From: Burkholderiales bacterium 70-64
GTDB taxonomy: Bacteria; Pseudomonadota; Gammaproteobacteria; Burkholderiales; Burkholderiaceae_E
Assembly: GCA_001898645.1 (NCBI GenBank)
Contig: MKUQ01000033.1
Coordinates: 1-62,829 of the forward strand
Length of the DNA stretch: 62,829 nt
Reading direction: 5' to 3'
Made by a program: the position numbers and the translations under genes. Positions 18,935 through 26,785 of this stretch are shown piece by piece (positions within the stretch are counted from its first letter, which is position 1; the number at the start of each line of letters is the position of its first letter). Below the pieces are notes generated by a model that worked only from the letters and a program-made list of their open reading frames with translations, was not told where the DNA came from and did not search any database.

Positions 18935-19906
18935 TCATTCGAGCCTGATGTCGGCCGCCTCGATGACCGCTTTCCACTTCACGGTCTCGTCGATCTGCAG
19001 CGTCCGCAACTCTTCCGGCGTCGATCCCTGCGGATTGATGCCCAGGGCCTCCAGCCGCGACCGGAAAGCCGGATCCTGCAATCCCCGGTTGATCTCCCGG
19101 GACAGGCGCTCGACGATGTCCTTCGGCATGCCACCCGGCCCGTGAACCGCAAACCACGTCGCTGCATCGAAGTCGGGTACGCCGGACTCGCTCAGGGTCG
19201 GGACATTCGGCAGAGCCGTCGATCGCTCGCGCGTCGAAACCGCCAGCGCCTTCAGCTTGCCGGACTTGATGTGAGGCAGGACGGACGGACCGAAGTCGAT
19301 TGCAGCCTGGACCTGGCCACCGACCACGTCGATGATCGCCGGCGCGCTTCCCTTGTAGGCGACGTGAAGCATATCCATGCCGGTCTCCCGCTTCAGCATC
19401 TCCATGAAGATGTGCTGCGCCGTGCCGACGCCGGCCGAGCCGTAGGCCACCTTGCCCGGGTTGGCCTTCACGTACTTGACGAACTCCTGGAACGTATTGG
19501 AGGGAGAGCTCGCGGACACCACGAAGAAGCTCGGCAACTTTGCCACTTGCGTGATCGGCGTGAAATCCTTGTTCGCATCGTAGGGCATCGCCTTCATCAG
19601 GATGGGATTCACCGAATACAGCGCCTGCGATCCGATCAGGATGGTGTAGCCGTCCGGCGCCGACCGGGCAACCTGGGTCGCTCCGATAATGCCGGAGTTG
19701 CCGGGGCGATTTTCGACGATGACCGGTTGATGCCAGGCATCCTGCAGATGCTTTCCGATCGATCTGGAGATCATGTCGGTCGCACCGCCCGGCGGGTATG
19801 GCGCAATGATTTGAATCGGCTTGTTCGGATAGCCCTGGCTGAAGACAGGCGGGCTGGCTGCCAAAGCGATGCAAGCCACCGTGAGAACCAACGAAAGACG
19901 CCGCAT
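18935..19906 (-). CDS. TctC/Bug-family periplasmic solute-binding protein, copy 2
   Basis: This second Bug receptor (323 residues from ATG 19906) has signal peptide LSLVLTVACIALAASPPVFSQ and the family motifs YPNKPIQIIAPYPPGGATDM, APDGYTILIGS and HVAYKGSAPAIIDVVGGQV. Two ATGs are close together; the one at 19906 has GGAGGG 6 nt upstream, while the one at 19912 directly abuts it, so 19906 is preferred. It is more typical of the family than copy 1: its ligand pocket has the usual PYPPGG where copy 1 has AYETGG. The two may therefore bind different acids. It lies at the end of cassette B. Confidence 0.92.
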   Translation of the reverse strand: MRRLSLVLTVACIALAASPPVFSQGYPNKPIQIIAPYPPGGATDMISRSIGKHLQDAWHQPVIVENRPGNSGIIGATQVARSAPDGYTILIGSQALYSVNPILMKAMPYDANKDFTPITQVAKLPSFFVVSASSPSNTFQEFVKYVKANPGKVAYGSAGVGTAQHIFMEMLKRETGMDMLHVAYKGSAPAIIDVVGGQVQAAIDFGPSVLPHIKSGKLKALAVSTRERSTALPNVPTLSESGVPDFDAATWFAVHGPGGMPKDIVERLSREINRGLQDPAFRSRLEALGINPQGSTPEELRTLQIDETVKWKAVIEAADIRLE

Positions 19907-19927
19907 GATCATCCCTCCTCCCTTTGG

Positions 19928-21451
19928 TCACGACTTGGAAAAAGAACTCGCCAGGATCTTCTTCATCACCTTGCCGGTATGGTTCTCTGGCAGCTCTTCC
20001 ACGAATCTCACGTACTTCGGTTTCTTGTAGCTTGCGATCTGCTCTCTGCACCAACTTATCAGCTCGTTTTCCGTCACCGTTGCGCCTGCATGGCGCACGA
20101 CGAATGCTGCGACGGCCTCTCCGAAAACTTCGTCCGGCACGCCCACGACCGCCACCCTCGCCACATCCGGATGCGCAGCGATGACGTTCTCCACCTCCCT
20201 CGAATAGATGTTGTATCCGCCGGAAAGGATCATGTCCTTCTTCCGGTCGACGATGTACAGGTAGCCGTCTTCATCGAAACGGCCCATGTCCCCGGTCACG
20301 AACCAGCCGTTCCTCAGGCTCTCGGCGTTCGCCTCGGGACGATTCAGATAGCCCTTCATCGTGAGGAAGCGGCCCGGTTCGCCGGATCTCACCCGGATTT
20401 CACCGACCTCACCGGTCGGCACCGGATTCCCGCGCTCGTCGACGAGCTTCACTTCCAGGCCCGGCAGGACGCGACCCACCGATGCGGCGTGCGAGATCTG
20501 CTCCTCGGGCCTGAGCAGGGCGACGACGCCTGCCTCGGTCATCGAATAGAACGAGAAGAGGCTGATCCCGGGAAGGGCTGCCAGAAACCTCGCCTTGAGC
20601 TCGACGGGAAACGCCTCGCCGGTGGCCAATACCCGTTTGAGGTTGCGAAAATTCTCGGGTGCGCGCTCGATTTCCGGAAGCAACAGCCTTGCCACCGTGG
20701 GCACTATCCCGAGCACGGTGATGGATCGTTCCCGAAGGGTGGAAGACAGCTCCATCGGATCGAATTTCGGCAGCACGACCAGCGTGGCGCCGAGCACCAG
20801 GAGATTTCCCATTCGAGCGAACGCGATCCGATGGGCCAGAGGCGTGGTGATCAGGATTCGATCGTCACCGCTGAATCCCCAATACAGCGCATTCAGGTAC
20901 CCGTTCATCACGATGTAGTTCGATTGCGTGAGAACGGCACCCTTGGGCTTGCCCGTGGTTCCCGACGTGTAGCTGATCATGCATTCGTCTTGCTCGATCG
21001 GGACTTCCGGCAGAAGGGCGTCGATGTTCCGGATCATCGCTTCATAGGAATGCCCGGGCCTGTCGGGGCTGCCGCCGAGCCAGATCCGTGGAATGCCGAT
21101 TCGATCGGCCTTGTCGAAGCCCTCTGCGAAGCTCGCGTCGACGAACGCTGCGACGGCCCTGGTGTCCTCCAACTGAAAGGCGACTTCCGGCGTGGCCAGG
21201 CGCATGTTGATCGGAACGGCGACCGCCCCGGCCTTGACGATGCCGAAGAAGCACACTGCGAACTCCAGACAGTTCGGCAGGTACAGCGCGACCCGATCCC
21301 CGGGCTTGATCCCCAGCGACGCGAGCGAAGCGCCCACGCGATCGCTGAAGCGATGCAACTCTCCGAAGGTCAACTCCTCGTTCTGGCAGATGAGGGCCAC
21401 TTTCGAGCCGATTCGCTGAGCATGCGCAGCCAGAAAACTCGAGAATCTCAC
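19928..21451 (-). CDS. acyl-CoA ligase (AMP-forming), cassette B
   Basis: This ANL-family acyl-CoA ligase of 507 residues is read from GTG 21451, which has a GGAGG site 5 nt before it and aligns with the start of the cassette A ligase. The longer reading frame to 21526 would overlap the DUF35 gene and adds unrelated residues. Motifs are YTSGTTGKPKGA, SMTEAGVVAL, GRFDEDGYLYIVDRKKDMILSGGYNIYSREVE and the C-terminal HTGKVMKK with the catalytic Lys. It is clearly paralogous to the 14696-16228 ligase but diverges most around residues 110-150, so the substrates may differ. Confidence 0.9.
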   Translation of the reverse strand: MRFSSFLAAHAQRIGSKVALICQNEELTFGELHRFSDRVGASLASLGIKPGDRVALYLPNCLEFAVCFFGIVKAGAVAVPINMRLATPEVAFQLEDTRAVAAFVDASFAEGFDKADRIGIPRIWLGGSPDRPGHSYEAMIRNIDALLPEVPIEQDECMISYTSGTTGKPKGAVLTQSNYIVMNGYLNALYWGFSGDDRILITTPLAHRIAFARMGNLLVLGATLVVLPKFDPMELSSTLRERSITVLGIVPTVARLLLPEIERAPENFRNLKRVLATGEAFPVELKARFLAALPGISLFSFYSMTEAGVVALLRPEEQISHAASVGRVLPGLEVKLVDERGNPVPTGEVGEIRVRSGEPGRFLTMKGYLNRPEANAESLRNGWFVTGDMGRFDEDGYLYIVDRKKDMILSGGYNIYSREVENVIAAHPDVARVAVVGVPDEVFGEAVAAFVVRHAGATVTENELISWCREQIASYKKPKYVRFVEELPENHTGKVMKKILASSFSKS

Positions 21452-21479
21452 GACGCCCTCCGCATCGTTGACTTCGGCG

Positions 21480-21896
21480 CTATCGATCCGGCAGCAATTC
21501 GAAGGCGGGATACAGGAACCCGTCACCGAGCTCTTCCCAAGCCACCCTGACCCTCCGGCCGACCTTCAATTCCGCCTCGCCGATATTGATCAGGTTGCAC
21601 AGCATGCGCACGCCTTCGTTCAGCAGGACGAGGCCACAGACATAAGGGACACGATGCTCGTGGCCCGGCCATGCGGATGTCGTGACGGTCCACGAATAGA
21701 TGGAGCCGAAACCCGACACCTCGACCCAGGACAGATTCTTCGACCCGGTGTAGACGCTGACCGGCCGCGGCGGATGCTGCAGCCGCTTCGTGTCATCGCA
21801 CCGCTGAACGAGCAGCCTCCCGTTCCGGGCGGCATCCCAGATCGGCTGCGTATGCATGTAGCTGTTCGCTACAGGTTTCACCCGCTTCGCTTCCAT
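21480..21896 (-). CDS. DUF35 OB-fold protein, cassette B
   Basis: This 138-residue DUF35 protein partners the adjacent thiolase-fold enzyme. It has QPIWDAARNGRLLVQRC and the OB-fold core GSIYSWTVTTSAWPGHEHRVPYVCGLV. As in cassette A, the zinc ribbon has lost its cysteines (one remains, RCDDTKRLQHPPRP). ATG 21896 lies 8 nt after GGAGG; the ATG at 21902 is too close to it. The stop is 28 nt before the ligase start. Confidence 0.87.
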   Translation of the reverse strand: MEAKRVKPVANSYMHTQPIWDAARNGRLLVQRCDDTKRLQHPPRPVSVYTGSKNLSWVEVSGFGSIYSWTVTTSAWPGHEHRVPYVCGLVLLNEGVRMLCNLINIGEAELKVGRRVRVAWEELGDGFLYPAFELLPDR

Positions 21897-21908
21897 GACC
21901 ATGCCCTC

Positions 21909-23078
21909 CTACTGCTCGAGCACGAGCACGGCAGAACTGCTCCAGTTCCTGCCGATCGGAATCACCCCGATCCCCGTCACGACGGCGTTGCGAGTCTTGC
22001 CGACCTGGCGCGACCCGGCCTCTCCGAACATCTGTCGAATCGCTTCGACCAGGTTGAGGCCGCCCCCGGCCAGGCCCGGCTGCCCGGCCGATATCTGTCC
22101 CCCGCCGGTGTTCAGCGGGAGATCACCATCGAATGACAGATTCGTTTCCTTGATGAAGCGGGAGCCCTCTCCGTCGCTGCAAAAGCCGATCTGCTCCATT
22201 TGCAGGAGGATGGCGATCAGGAAATCGTCGTAGGGATGGAACATGCAGACATCGCGGGTCTTCAATCGCGCCGAGGCGAGCGCTTTCGGCCCCGCCACCT
22301 TGAAGCCCGTCTCCGTGATCTCTGCCGCCGGATTGAATGCCTCGAAGTTCGTGATCTCGGCGTAGGCTGTCGGAACCACGAACTTGGCGATCCCTTTGGA
22401 TCGAATATTCTTCTTCGTCGTCAACAGGATGCCGTTGGCACCGTCGCAAACCATCACGCTATCCAGGATCCGCACCGGATCGGATACGAACCTGGATGCC
22501 AGATAGTCCTGCTCCGAAAGAGGAACCTGGAGCTTGTCGCATGCGTTCGGATTCAGGAGCGCGTGCTTTCGTTGCGTAACAGCCAGCTTGGCGAGCGCCA
22601 ACGGATCCAGCTGGTGCAAGTGCTGGTAGCGCCGGGTCAGCAGGCCGAACGCGCCGACAGGCCCTTTCAGTCCGATGGGGTACTGGAACTCGTGGCGTTG
22701 CCCGCCTTGCTCCGATTGGTTCTTGCTCGATTGCGAATCGGCCGATAGCACCAGCACCGTCGAACAGAAGCCCGCTTCGATTGCGGCGATGGCGCGCGCA
22801 ACGCCGCCGACGCTCGAGACACCGCCTAGCGCCAGGCATTCCAGCCAGGTCGGCGTCAGCCCGAGCATGTCGGCCATGTAGGCCGGCCAGAAAGGATTGG
22901 CTGTCTCGCTTATCGTCTCGGCAACAGCCAACCCGTCGATCTCCGAACGGTCGAAACCGGTCTGCCGAAGGATCTCGTCGAAGACGTCCGCAGCGAGCTC
23001 GTAGGCGCTGCGGCCTCCTCGCAGCGTGATCTTCGTCTCGCCGTAGCCGACGATGGCTACGTTTCTGCTTTCATTCAT
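21909..23078 (-). CDS. thiolase-fold protein without nucleophilic Cys, cassette B
   Basis: This 389-residue paralogue of the cassette A protein is co-linear with it over its whole length. The nucleophile position is Gly86 (GGVSS, 85-89), GHP is replaced by GQP in GGGQISAGQPGLAGG, and PYDDF is conserved. The same inference applies: an acyl-CoA retro-aldolase or deacylase working with DUF35, rather than a classical thiolase. That both copies keep these changes and have intact reading frames argues for selection and not decay. The ECH gene ends 9 nt upstream. Confidence 0.83.
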   Translation of the reverse strand: MNESRNVAIVGYGETKITLRGGRSAYELAADVFDEILRQTGFDRSEIDGLAVAETISETANPFWPAYMADMLGLTPTWLECLALGGVSSVGGVARAIAAIEAGFCSTVLVLSADSQSSKNQSEQGGQRHEFQYPIGLKGPVGAFGLLTRRYQHLHQLDPLALAKLAVTQRKHALLNPNACDKLQVPLSEQDYLASRFVSDPVRILDSVMVCDGANGILLTTKKNIRSKGIAKFVVPTAYAEITNFEAFNPAAEITETGFKVAGPKALASARLKTRDVCMFHPYDDFLIAILLQMEQIGFCSDGEGSRFIKETNLSFDGDLPLNTGGGQISAGQPGLAGGGLNLVEAIRQMFGEAGSRQVGKTRNAVVTGIGVIPIGRNWSSSAVLVLEQ

Positions 23079-23087
23079 CGGCTTTTC

Positions 23088-23900
23088 TCAACGTCCTTTG
23101 AAGGAGGGTGAACGTTTCTCCTTGAACGCCGCCAGTCCCTCTTGCCTGTCCTGGGAAAAGCTCAGCGCAAAGGACAAATCTCCCTCCTGCAGCCAGGCAT
23201 TCCGGGCCGACAGATCCGCCGATCGATCGATCAGCGCCTTCGAGAACATGACCGGCAAAGGGGCGTTGCGCACGATTTCGGCCGCCAGCCGTCGTGCCGC
23301 TTCCAGGCTGGCCCCGGCGTCGGCGAGCTCCGCTGCGATGCCCATCTCGAACGCTTTCGTGCCGTCGAAGCGTGCCCCCGTCCAGATCAGGCGCTTGGCC
23401 TGTGCCCTGCCCACGACTCGTGCAAGGGTGGCGGTTCCGCCGCCCCCGGGCAGCATCCCCAGCTTCACTTCGGTCAGCCCGAAGATCGCATCCTTCGAAG
23501 CCACGATCAGATCGCACATGAGCGCCAGCTCGAATCCGCCGCCGAGTGCGTAGCCGTCGACCGCAGCGATCAGCGGCTTGGTGAAATTCGGCAGGGATGC
23601 GTAGAGGCGGGAGATCCTTCTCGAGGTCAGGCGTGCCCGCCATTGCTCGAAAGGGCCGTTTTCGTCGACCCTGAACGCTTCCGTATCCACGCCGGCGCAG
23701 AAAACCCCTTGTGCTCCGTGCAGCAGCACCGCACGGACGCCGGGATCGGACTCGGCCCGCTCCAGGACAGCCAGTAGTTCGGATGCGGTCTGTTCGCGCA
23801 ATGCATTGCGCTTGGCCGGCCGGTTGATCGCGATTTCGAGCCAGGCTTCTTCGCGGCCGACGCGCAAATCCTGCAGCTGCAGGTTCTCGAAGTGAGACAT
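23088..23900 (-). CDS. enoyl-CoA hydratase/isomerase family protein
   Basis: This 270-residue crotonase-fold enzyme keeps both catalytic acids of true hydratases: Glu124 in GGGFELAL and Glu144 in GLTEVKLGMLPGGGG. It should hydrate the enoyl-CoA made by the dehydrogenase pair to a 3-hydroxyacyl-CoA, the substrate form needed for retro-aldol cleavage. It is the first gene of the leftward operon; GGGAGG lies about 12 nt before the ATG. The operator and promoter candidates are 44-90 bp upstream. Confidence 0.88.
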   Translation of the reverse strand: MSHFENLQLQDLRVGREEAWLEIAINRPAKRNALREQTASELLAVLERAESDPGVRAVLLHGAQGVFCAGVDTEAFRVDENGPFEQWRARLTSRRISRLYASLPNFTKPLIAAVDGYALGGGFELALMCDLIVASKDAIFGLTEVKLGMLPGGGGTATLARVVGRAQAKRLIWTGARFDGTKAFEMGIAAELADAGASLEAARRLAAEIVRNAPLPVMFSKALIDRSADLSARNAWLQEGDLSFALSFSQDRQEGLAAFKEKRSPSFKGR

Positions 23901-23943
23901 CGAACGAACGCCCCTCCCAAGCCGATCGGTCTGTGCCTATGAT

Positions 23944-23981
23944 TAGCACATTCATGCGACAAGAGTAGCACGTTTGTGCGA
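23944..23981. promoter_or_regulatory. tandem operator candidate for the TetR regulator
   Basis: TAGCACATTCATGCGA (23944-23959) and TAGCACGTTTGTGCGA (23966-23981) match in 13 of 16 positions and are spaced 22 bp apart, two helical turns, so both face the same side of the DNA. Each has a GCA...TGC dyad. They lie in the divergent region between the hydratase gene and the tetR gene. Confidence 0.7.
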
Positions 23982-23989
23982 ATAGACAA
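23962..23989 (-). promoter_or_regulatory. candidate promoter of the island operon
   Basis: On the minus strand, TTGTCT (23989-23984) and TACTCT (23967-23962) are separated by 16 nt. One copy of the operator lies in the spacer and the other just downstream, which would let a repressor block the polymerase. This is inference from consensus only. Confidence 0.4.
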
Positions 23990-24209
23990 GCGTTTTCTCG
24001 GCGGGGATGGAGATGGGGTTTTCGGCCGGCTGCGCGCCTGGCGACTGGCGCGCGGACACGGTGCTCGACTCGCATGGCCGGCCTGGCAATGAGCCCATCG
24101 ACAATGCGATATGATGGAGTCGATCAATGTCCTCAGTGCAGGATGTCAGGATTCCAGTGAGCGGACCCGACAGGCACGACAACGCTCACTCGCCAACAAG
24201 ACACCACGT

Positions 24210-24851
24210 ATGCAGAATCCATCGGCTGCCGCAGATGACAAGTCCAGGACGCGCAGATCCGGTCTCCCGGCAGCAGCCACGAAACGAGGATTATTGAAGC
24301 AGGATTATCTGCTGGGCGTGGTCTACGACCTGATCTCCGAGCACGGCATCGAGTCGCTCACGATGAGGAACGTGGCCGAACGCAGCAATGTGAGCACGGG
24401 CACCATCAACTATCATTTCAAGAACAAAGAGAATCTGCTCATCGCCGCGCTCGAGGAGGCATACAGCCTGCCGAAGGATTGGGCCAACTACAAAGGCTCC
24501 TCCGAAGCGCAGCTTCGAAGAATCGCCAATTCCTACATCCTGCGCGCCAAGAGCGACCGCTGGTGGTTCTTCTGGATCAATTATCTTGCCTACAGCACGC
24601 GCCATCCCAAGATGCAGATCCGCCAAAGCGAGCGGTACGACAAGCAGCTTCGCTTCTGGGCGCAGCTCATCACGGATGGCCAGGAGAAAGGCGAGTTTCG
24701 CACCGATCTCGATCCGGTCGAGACCGCGCGGCGACTGCTCACGACGGTCCATGGCCTCCTGACGTTGCAGCTCATGAAGAGCGACGCCGAAATCCGCGTA
24801 TACGCTCGCGAGCAGATCAGCAGCGCCATCGATGCGCTCGTCTCCCGTTAG
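24210..24851 (+). CDS. TetR-family transcriptional regulator of the island
   Basis: This 213-residue regulator is divergent from the operon. The N-terminal helix-turn-helix is at about residues 25-75 (GIESLTMRNVAERSNVSTGTINYHFKNKENLL); the ligand-binding half is all-alpha and Trp-rich (SDRWWFFWINYLAYSTRHP). It probably represses the hydratase operon until an acyl-CoA or acid effector binds. The reading frame is open back to ATG 24111, but the extra 33 codons look non-coding and neither start has a ribosome site; 24210 is chosen for family length. Confidence 0.88.
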   Translation: MQNPSAAADDKSRTRRSGLPAAATKRGLLKQDYLLGVVYDLISEHGIESLTMRNVAERSNVSTGTINYHFKNKENLLIAALEEAYSLPKDWANYKGSSEAQLRRIANSYILRAKSDRWWFFWINYLAYSTRHPKMQIRQSERYDKQLRFWAQLITDGQEKGEFRTDLDPVETARRLLTTVHGLLTLQLMKSDAEIRVYAREQISSAIDALVSR

Positions 24852-24937
24852 GGTGAGCAGGCCCTAGCCCGAGTTCCCCACGCGCCGTTGTCGCGCCGGC
24901 TCGAGGAACGCCTTCTCGGGATGAGTGGGGAGGGCGG

Positions 24938-26158
24938 TCAGCGGGGCGCGTACATGTAGTCGCGCGACAGCGGCAGCGGGCTGTGCGCGCCGGCCGCGTC
25001 GATGCGCGGCTTGATCACCAGCAGCTGGTACAGGTTGATCCACCCCTGCTCGAAGCCGTGCGCGCAGCCGGCCAGGTAGACCCGCCAGATGCGCGCGCGC
25101 TTCTCGCCGGCGAGCGTGACCATGCGGCTCAGGTTCGCCTCGAAGCCGGCCGACCAGAAGCGCAGCGTCTTCGCGTAGTGCCGGCGCAGCGATTCGCAGT
25201 CGGTCAGCTCGAGGCCGGCGGCCGACAGCTCGCGGATGGCCAGCGAGACGTGCGGCAGCTCGCCGTCGGGGAAGACGTACTGGTCGATGAAGTCGCCGGC
25301 GCCCAGCCCGACCGAGCGGCTGTCGGCGTCGCTCGAGGTGATGCCGTGGTTCATCGCGATGCCGCCGGGCTTGAGGTGGCGGTGGACCACGTCGAAGTAG
25401 CCGCGCAGATTCTTCAGCCCCACGTGCTCGAACATGCCGATCGAGGAGATGCGGTCGAAGTTCTCCTCGCCCGGGATGTCGCGGTAGTCCTGCAGGCGGA
25501 TCTCCACCTGGTCTTCCAGGCCGGCCTCGCGCACCCGCTCGCGGGCCAGCTCGTACTGGTTGGTCGACAGCGTGACGCCGACCGCCTTCACGCCGTAGCG
25601 GCTGGCCGCGTGGATGACCATGGCGCCCCAGCCGCAGCCGATGTCGAGCAGCGTCTGGCCGGGCTCCAGCATGAGCTTGCGGCAGATGTGGTCGAGCTTC
25701 TGCACCTGGGCGGTGGCCAGGTCTTCCTCGCCGCTGCGGAAGTACGCGCACGAGTACACCATGCGCGGGTCGAGCCAGACGGCGTAGAACTCGTTGGAGA
25801 CGTCGTAGTGGTATTCGATCGCCTTGCGGTCGGTCTTGCGGGTATGGCGCGCGAACCACGACGGGATGCGTCCGCGCCCCTTGTCCTCGTCGCCGGTGCG
25901 CGAGAGCTGCTCGGCGATCGAGACGATGTCGCCGATCTCGCCCTCGACGTCGATGTGTCCCTCGACGAAGGCCTCGCCCAGCGCCGAGAGCGAGGGCTTG
26001 AGGAAGTAGCGCGCGGCCGCCGCATCCTTCAGCCGCAGGTGCACGCGCGGGCTTTCGTCGAGCGCCACCGAGGAGCCGTCCCAGAGCTGCACGGCGAGCG
26101 GCAGCCGGTGGCGCGCGCGCAGCCCTTCGAGGTATTTCGCGACCTGTTTCTCCAGCAT
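24938..26158 (-). CDS. cfa: cyclopropane-fatty-acyl-phospholipid synthase
   Basis: This enzyme would add a methylene group from SAM to unsaturated acyl chains of membrane phospholipids. The 406-residue product has the SAM motif [16 protein letters not shown], then [17 protein letters not shown] and [13 protein letters not shown], with [14 protein letters not shown] before it. ATG 26158 has a near-perfect AGGAGG site 5 nt upstream. Base composition is like the chromosomal genes, so it marks the host side of the island's right edge. E. coli does not have cfa at this locus. Confidence 0.93.
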   Translation of the reverse strand: MLEKQVAKYLEGLRARHRLPLAVQLWDGSSVALDESPRVHLRLKDAAAARYFLKPSLSALGEAFVEGHIDVEGEIGDIVSIAEQLSRTGDEDKGRGRIPSWFARHTRKTDRKAIEYHYDVSNEFYAVWLDPRMVYSCAYFRSGEEDLATAQVQKLDHICRKLMLEPGQTLLDIGCGWGAMVIHAASRYGVKAVGVTLSTNQYELARERVREAGLEDQVEIRLQDYRDIPGEENFDRISSIGMFEHVGLKNLRGYFDVVHRHLKPGGIAMNHGITSSDADSRSVGLGAGDFIDQYVFPDGELPHVSLAIRELSAAGLELTDCESLRRHYAKTLRFWSAGFEANLSRMVTLAGEKRARIWRVYLAGCAHGFEQGWINLYQLLVIKPRIDAAGAHSPLPLSRDYMYAPR

Positions 26159-26250
26159 GCGTCCCTCCTTCCGGTCCTGACGGATGGCCGCCATTACAAT
26201 GCCTTCGCCGCGCGGCTGCAACCTGCCGGCGGCGACCAACGAGGCGATCC

Positions 26251-26703
26251 ATGCACGAGGCGGTTCACATCTACACCGACGGCGCCTGCAAGGGCAACCC
26301 GGGGCCCGGCGGCTGGGGGGCGCTGCTGCGCTGGCGGGGCCACGAGCGCGAGCTCTTCGGCGGCGAGCCGAGCACGACCAACAACCGGATGGAGCTCACC
26401 GCCGTGATCCGGGCGCTGGAGGCGCTCGAGCGCGAGGTCGACGCGGTGGTCCATACCGATTCGCAGTATGTCCAGAAGGGCATCACCGAGTGGCTGCCGG
26501 GCTGGAAGGCGCGCGGCTGGAAGACCGCCGACCGCAAGCCGGTGAAGAACGTCGACCTGTGGCAGGCGCTCGATGCGCTGGCCGGGAAGCACCGCGTCGA
26601 ATGGCGCTGGGTGCGCGGCCACGCCGGGCATCCGGAGAACGAGCGCGCCGACGCCCTCGCCAACCGCGGGGTGCCGGCGCCGCGCCGGGCTGCGGGGGCA
26701 TGA
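26251..26703 (+). CDS. rnhA: ribonuclease HI
   Basis: RNase HI degrades the RNA strand of RNA-DNA hybrids. The 150-residue product has the catalytic residues in [14 protein letters not shown] (Asp), RMEL (Glu), HTDSQY (Asp) and [10 protein letters not shown] (Asp), and the substrate loop [23 protein letters not shown] 26251 has GAGG 7 nt upstream. In E. coli this gene sits between yafS and dnaQ; here it is separated from both. Confidence 0.97.
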   Translation: MHEAVHIYTDGACKGNPGPGGWGALLRWRGHERELFGGEPSTTNNRMELTAVIRALEALEREVDAVVHTDSQYVQKGITEWLPGWKARGWKTADRKPVKNVDLWQALDALAGKHRVEWRWVRGHAGHPENERADALANRGVPAPRRAAGA

Positions 26704-26785
26704 GCCGGCCGCGCCTGCCGGGGTCGGTTCACACTACAATCGGGATGGCGGTCTTCATGTCCACAGGCCTCGTGTCTCAGGCCCG

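Noticed and set aside
24852-24937. Attachment site at the right edge of the island
   Set aside because: No direct repeat matching the left edge at 10822 was found by eye, and no integrase or tRNA is nearby.
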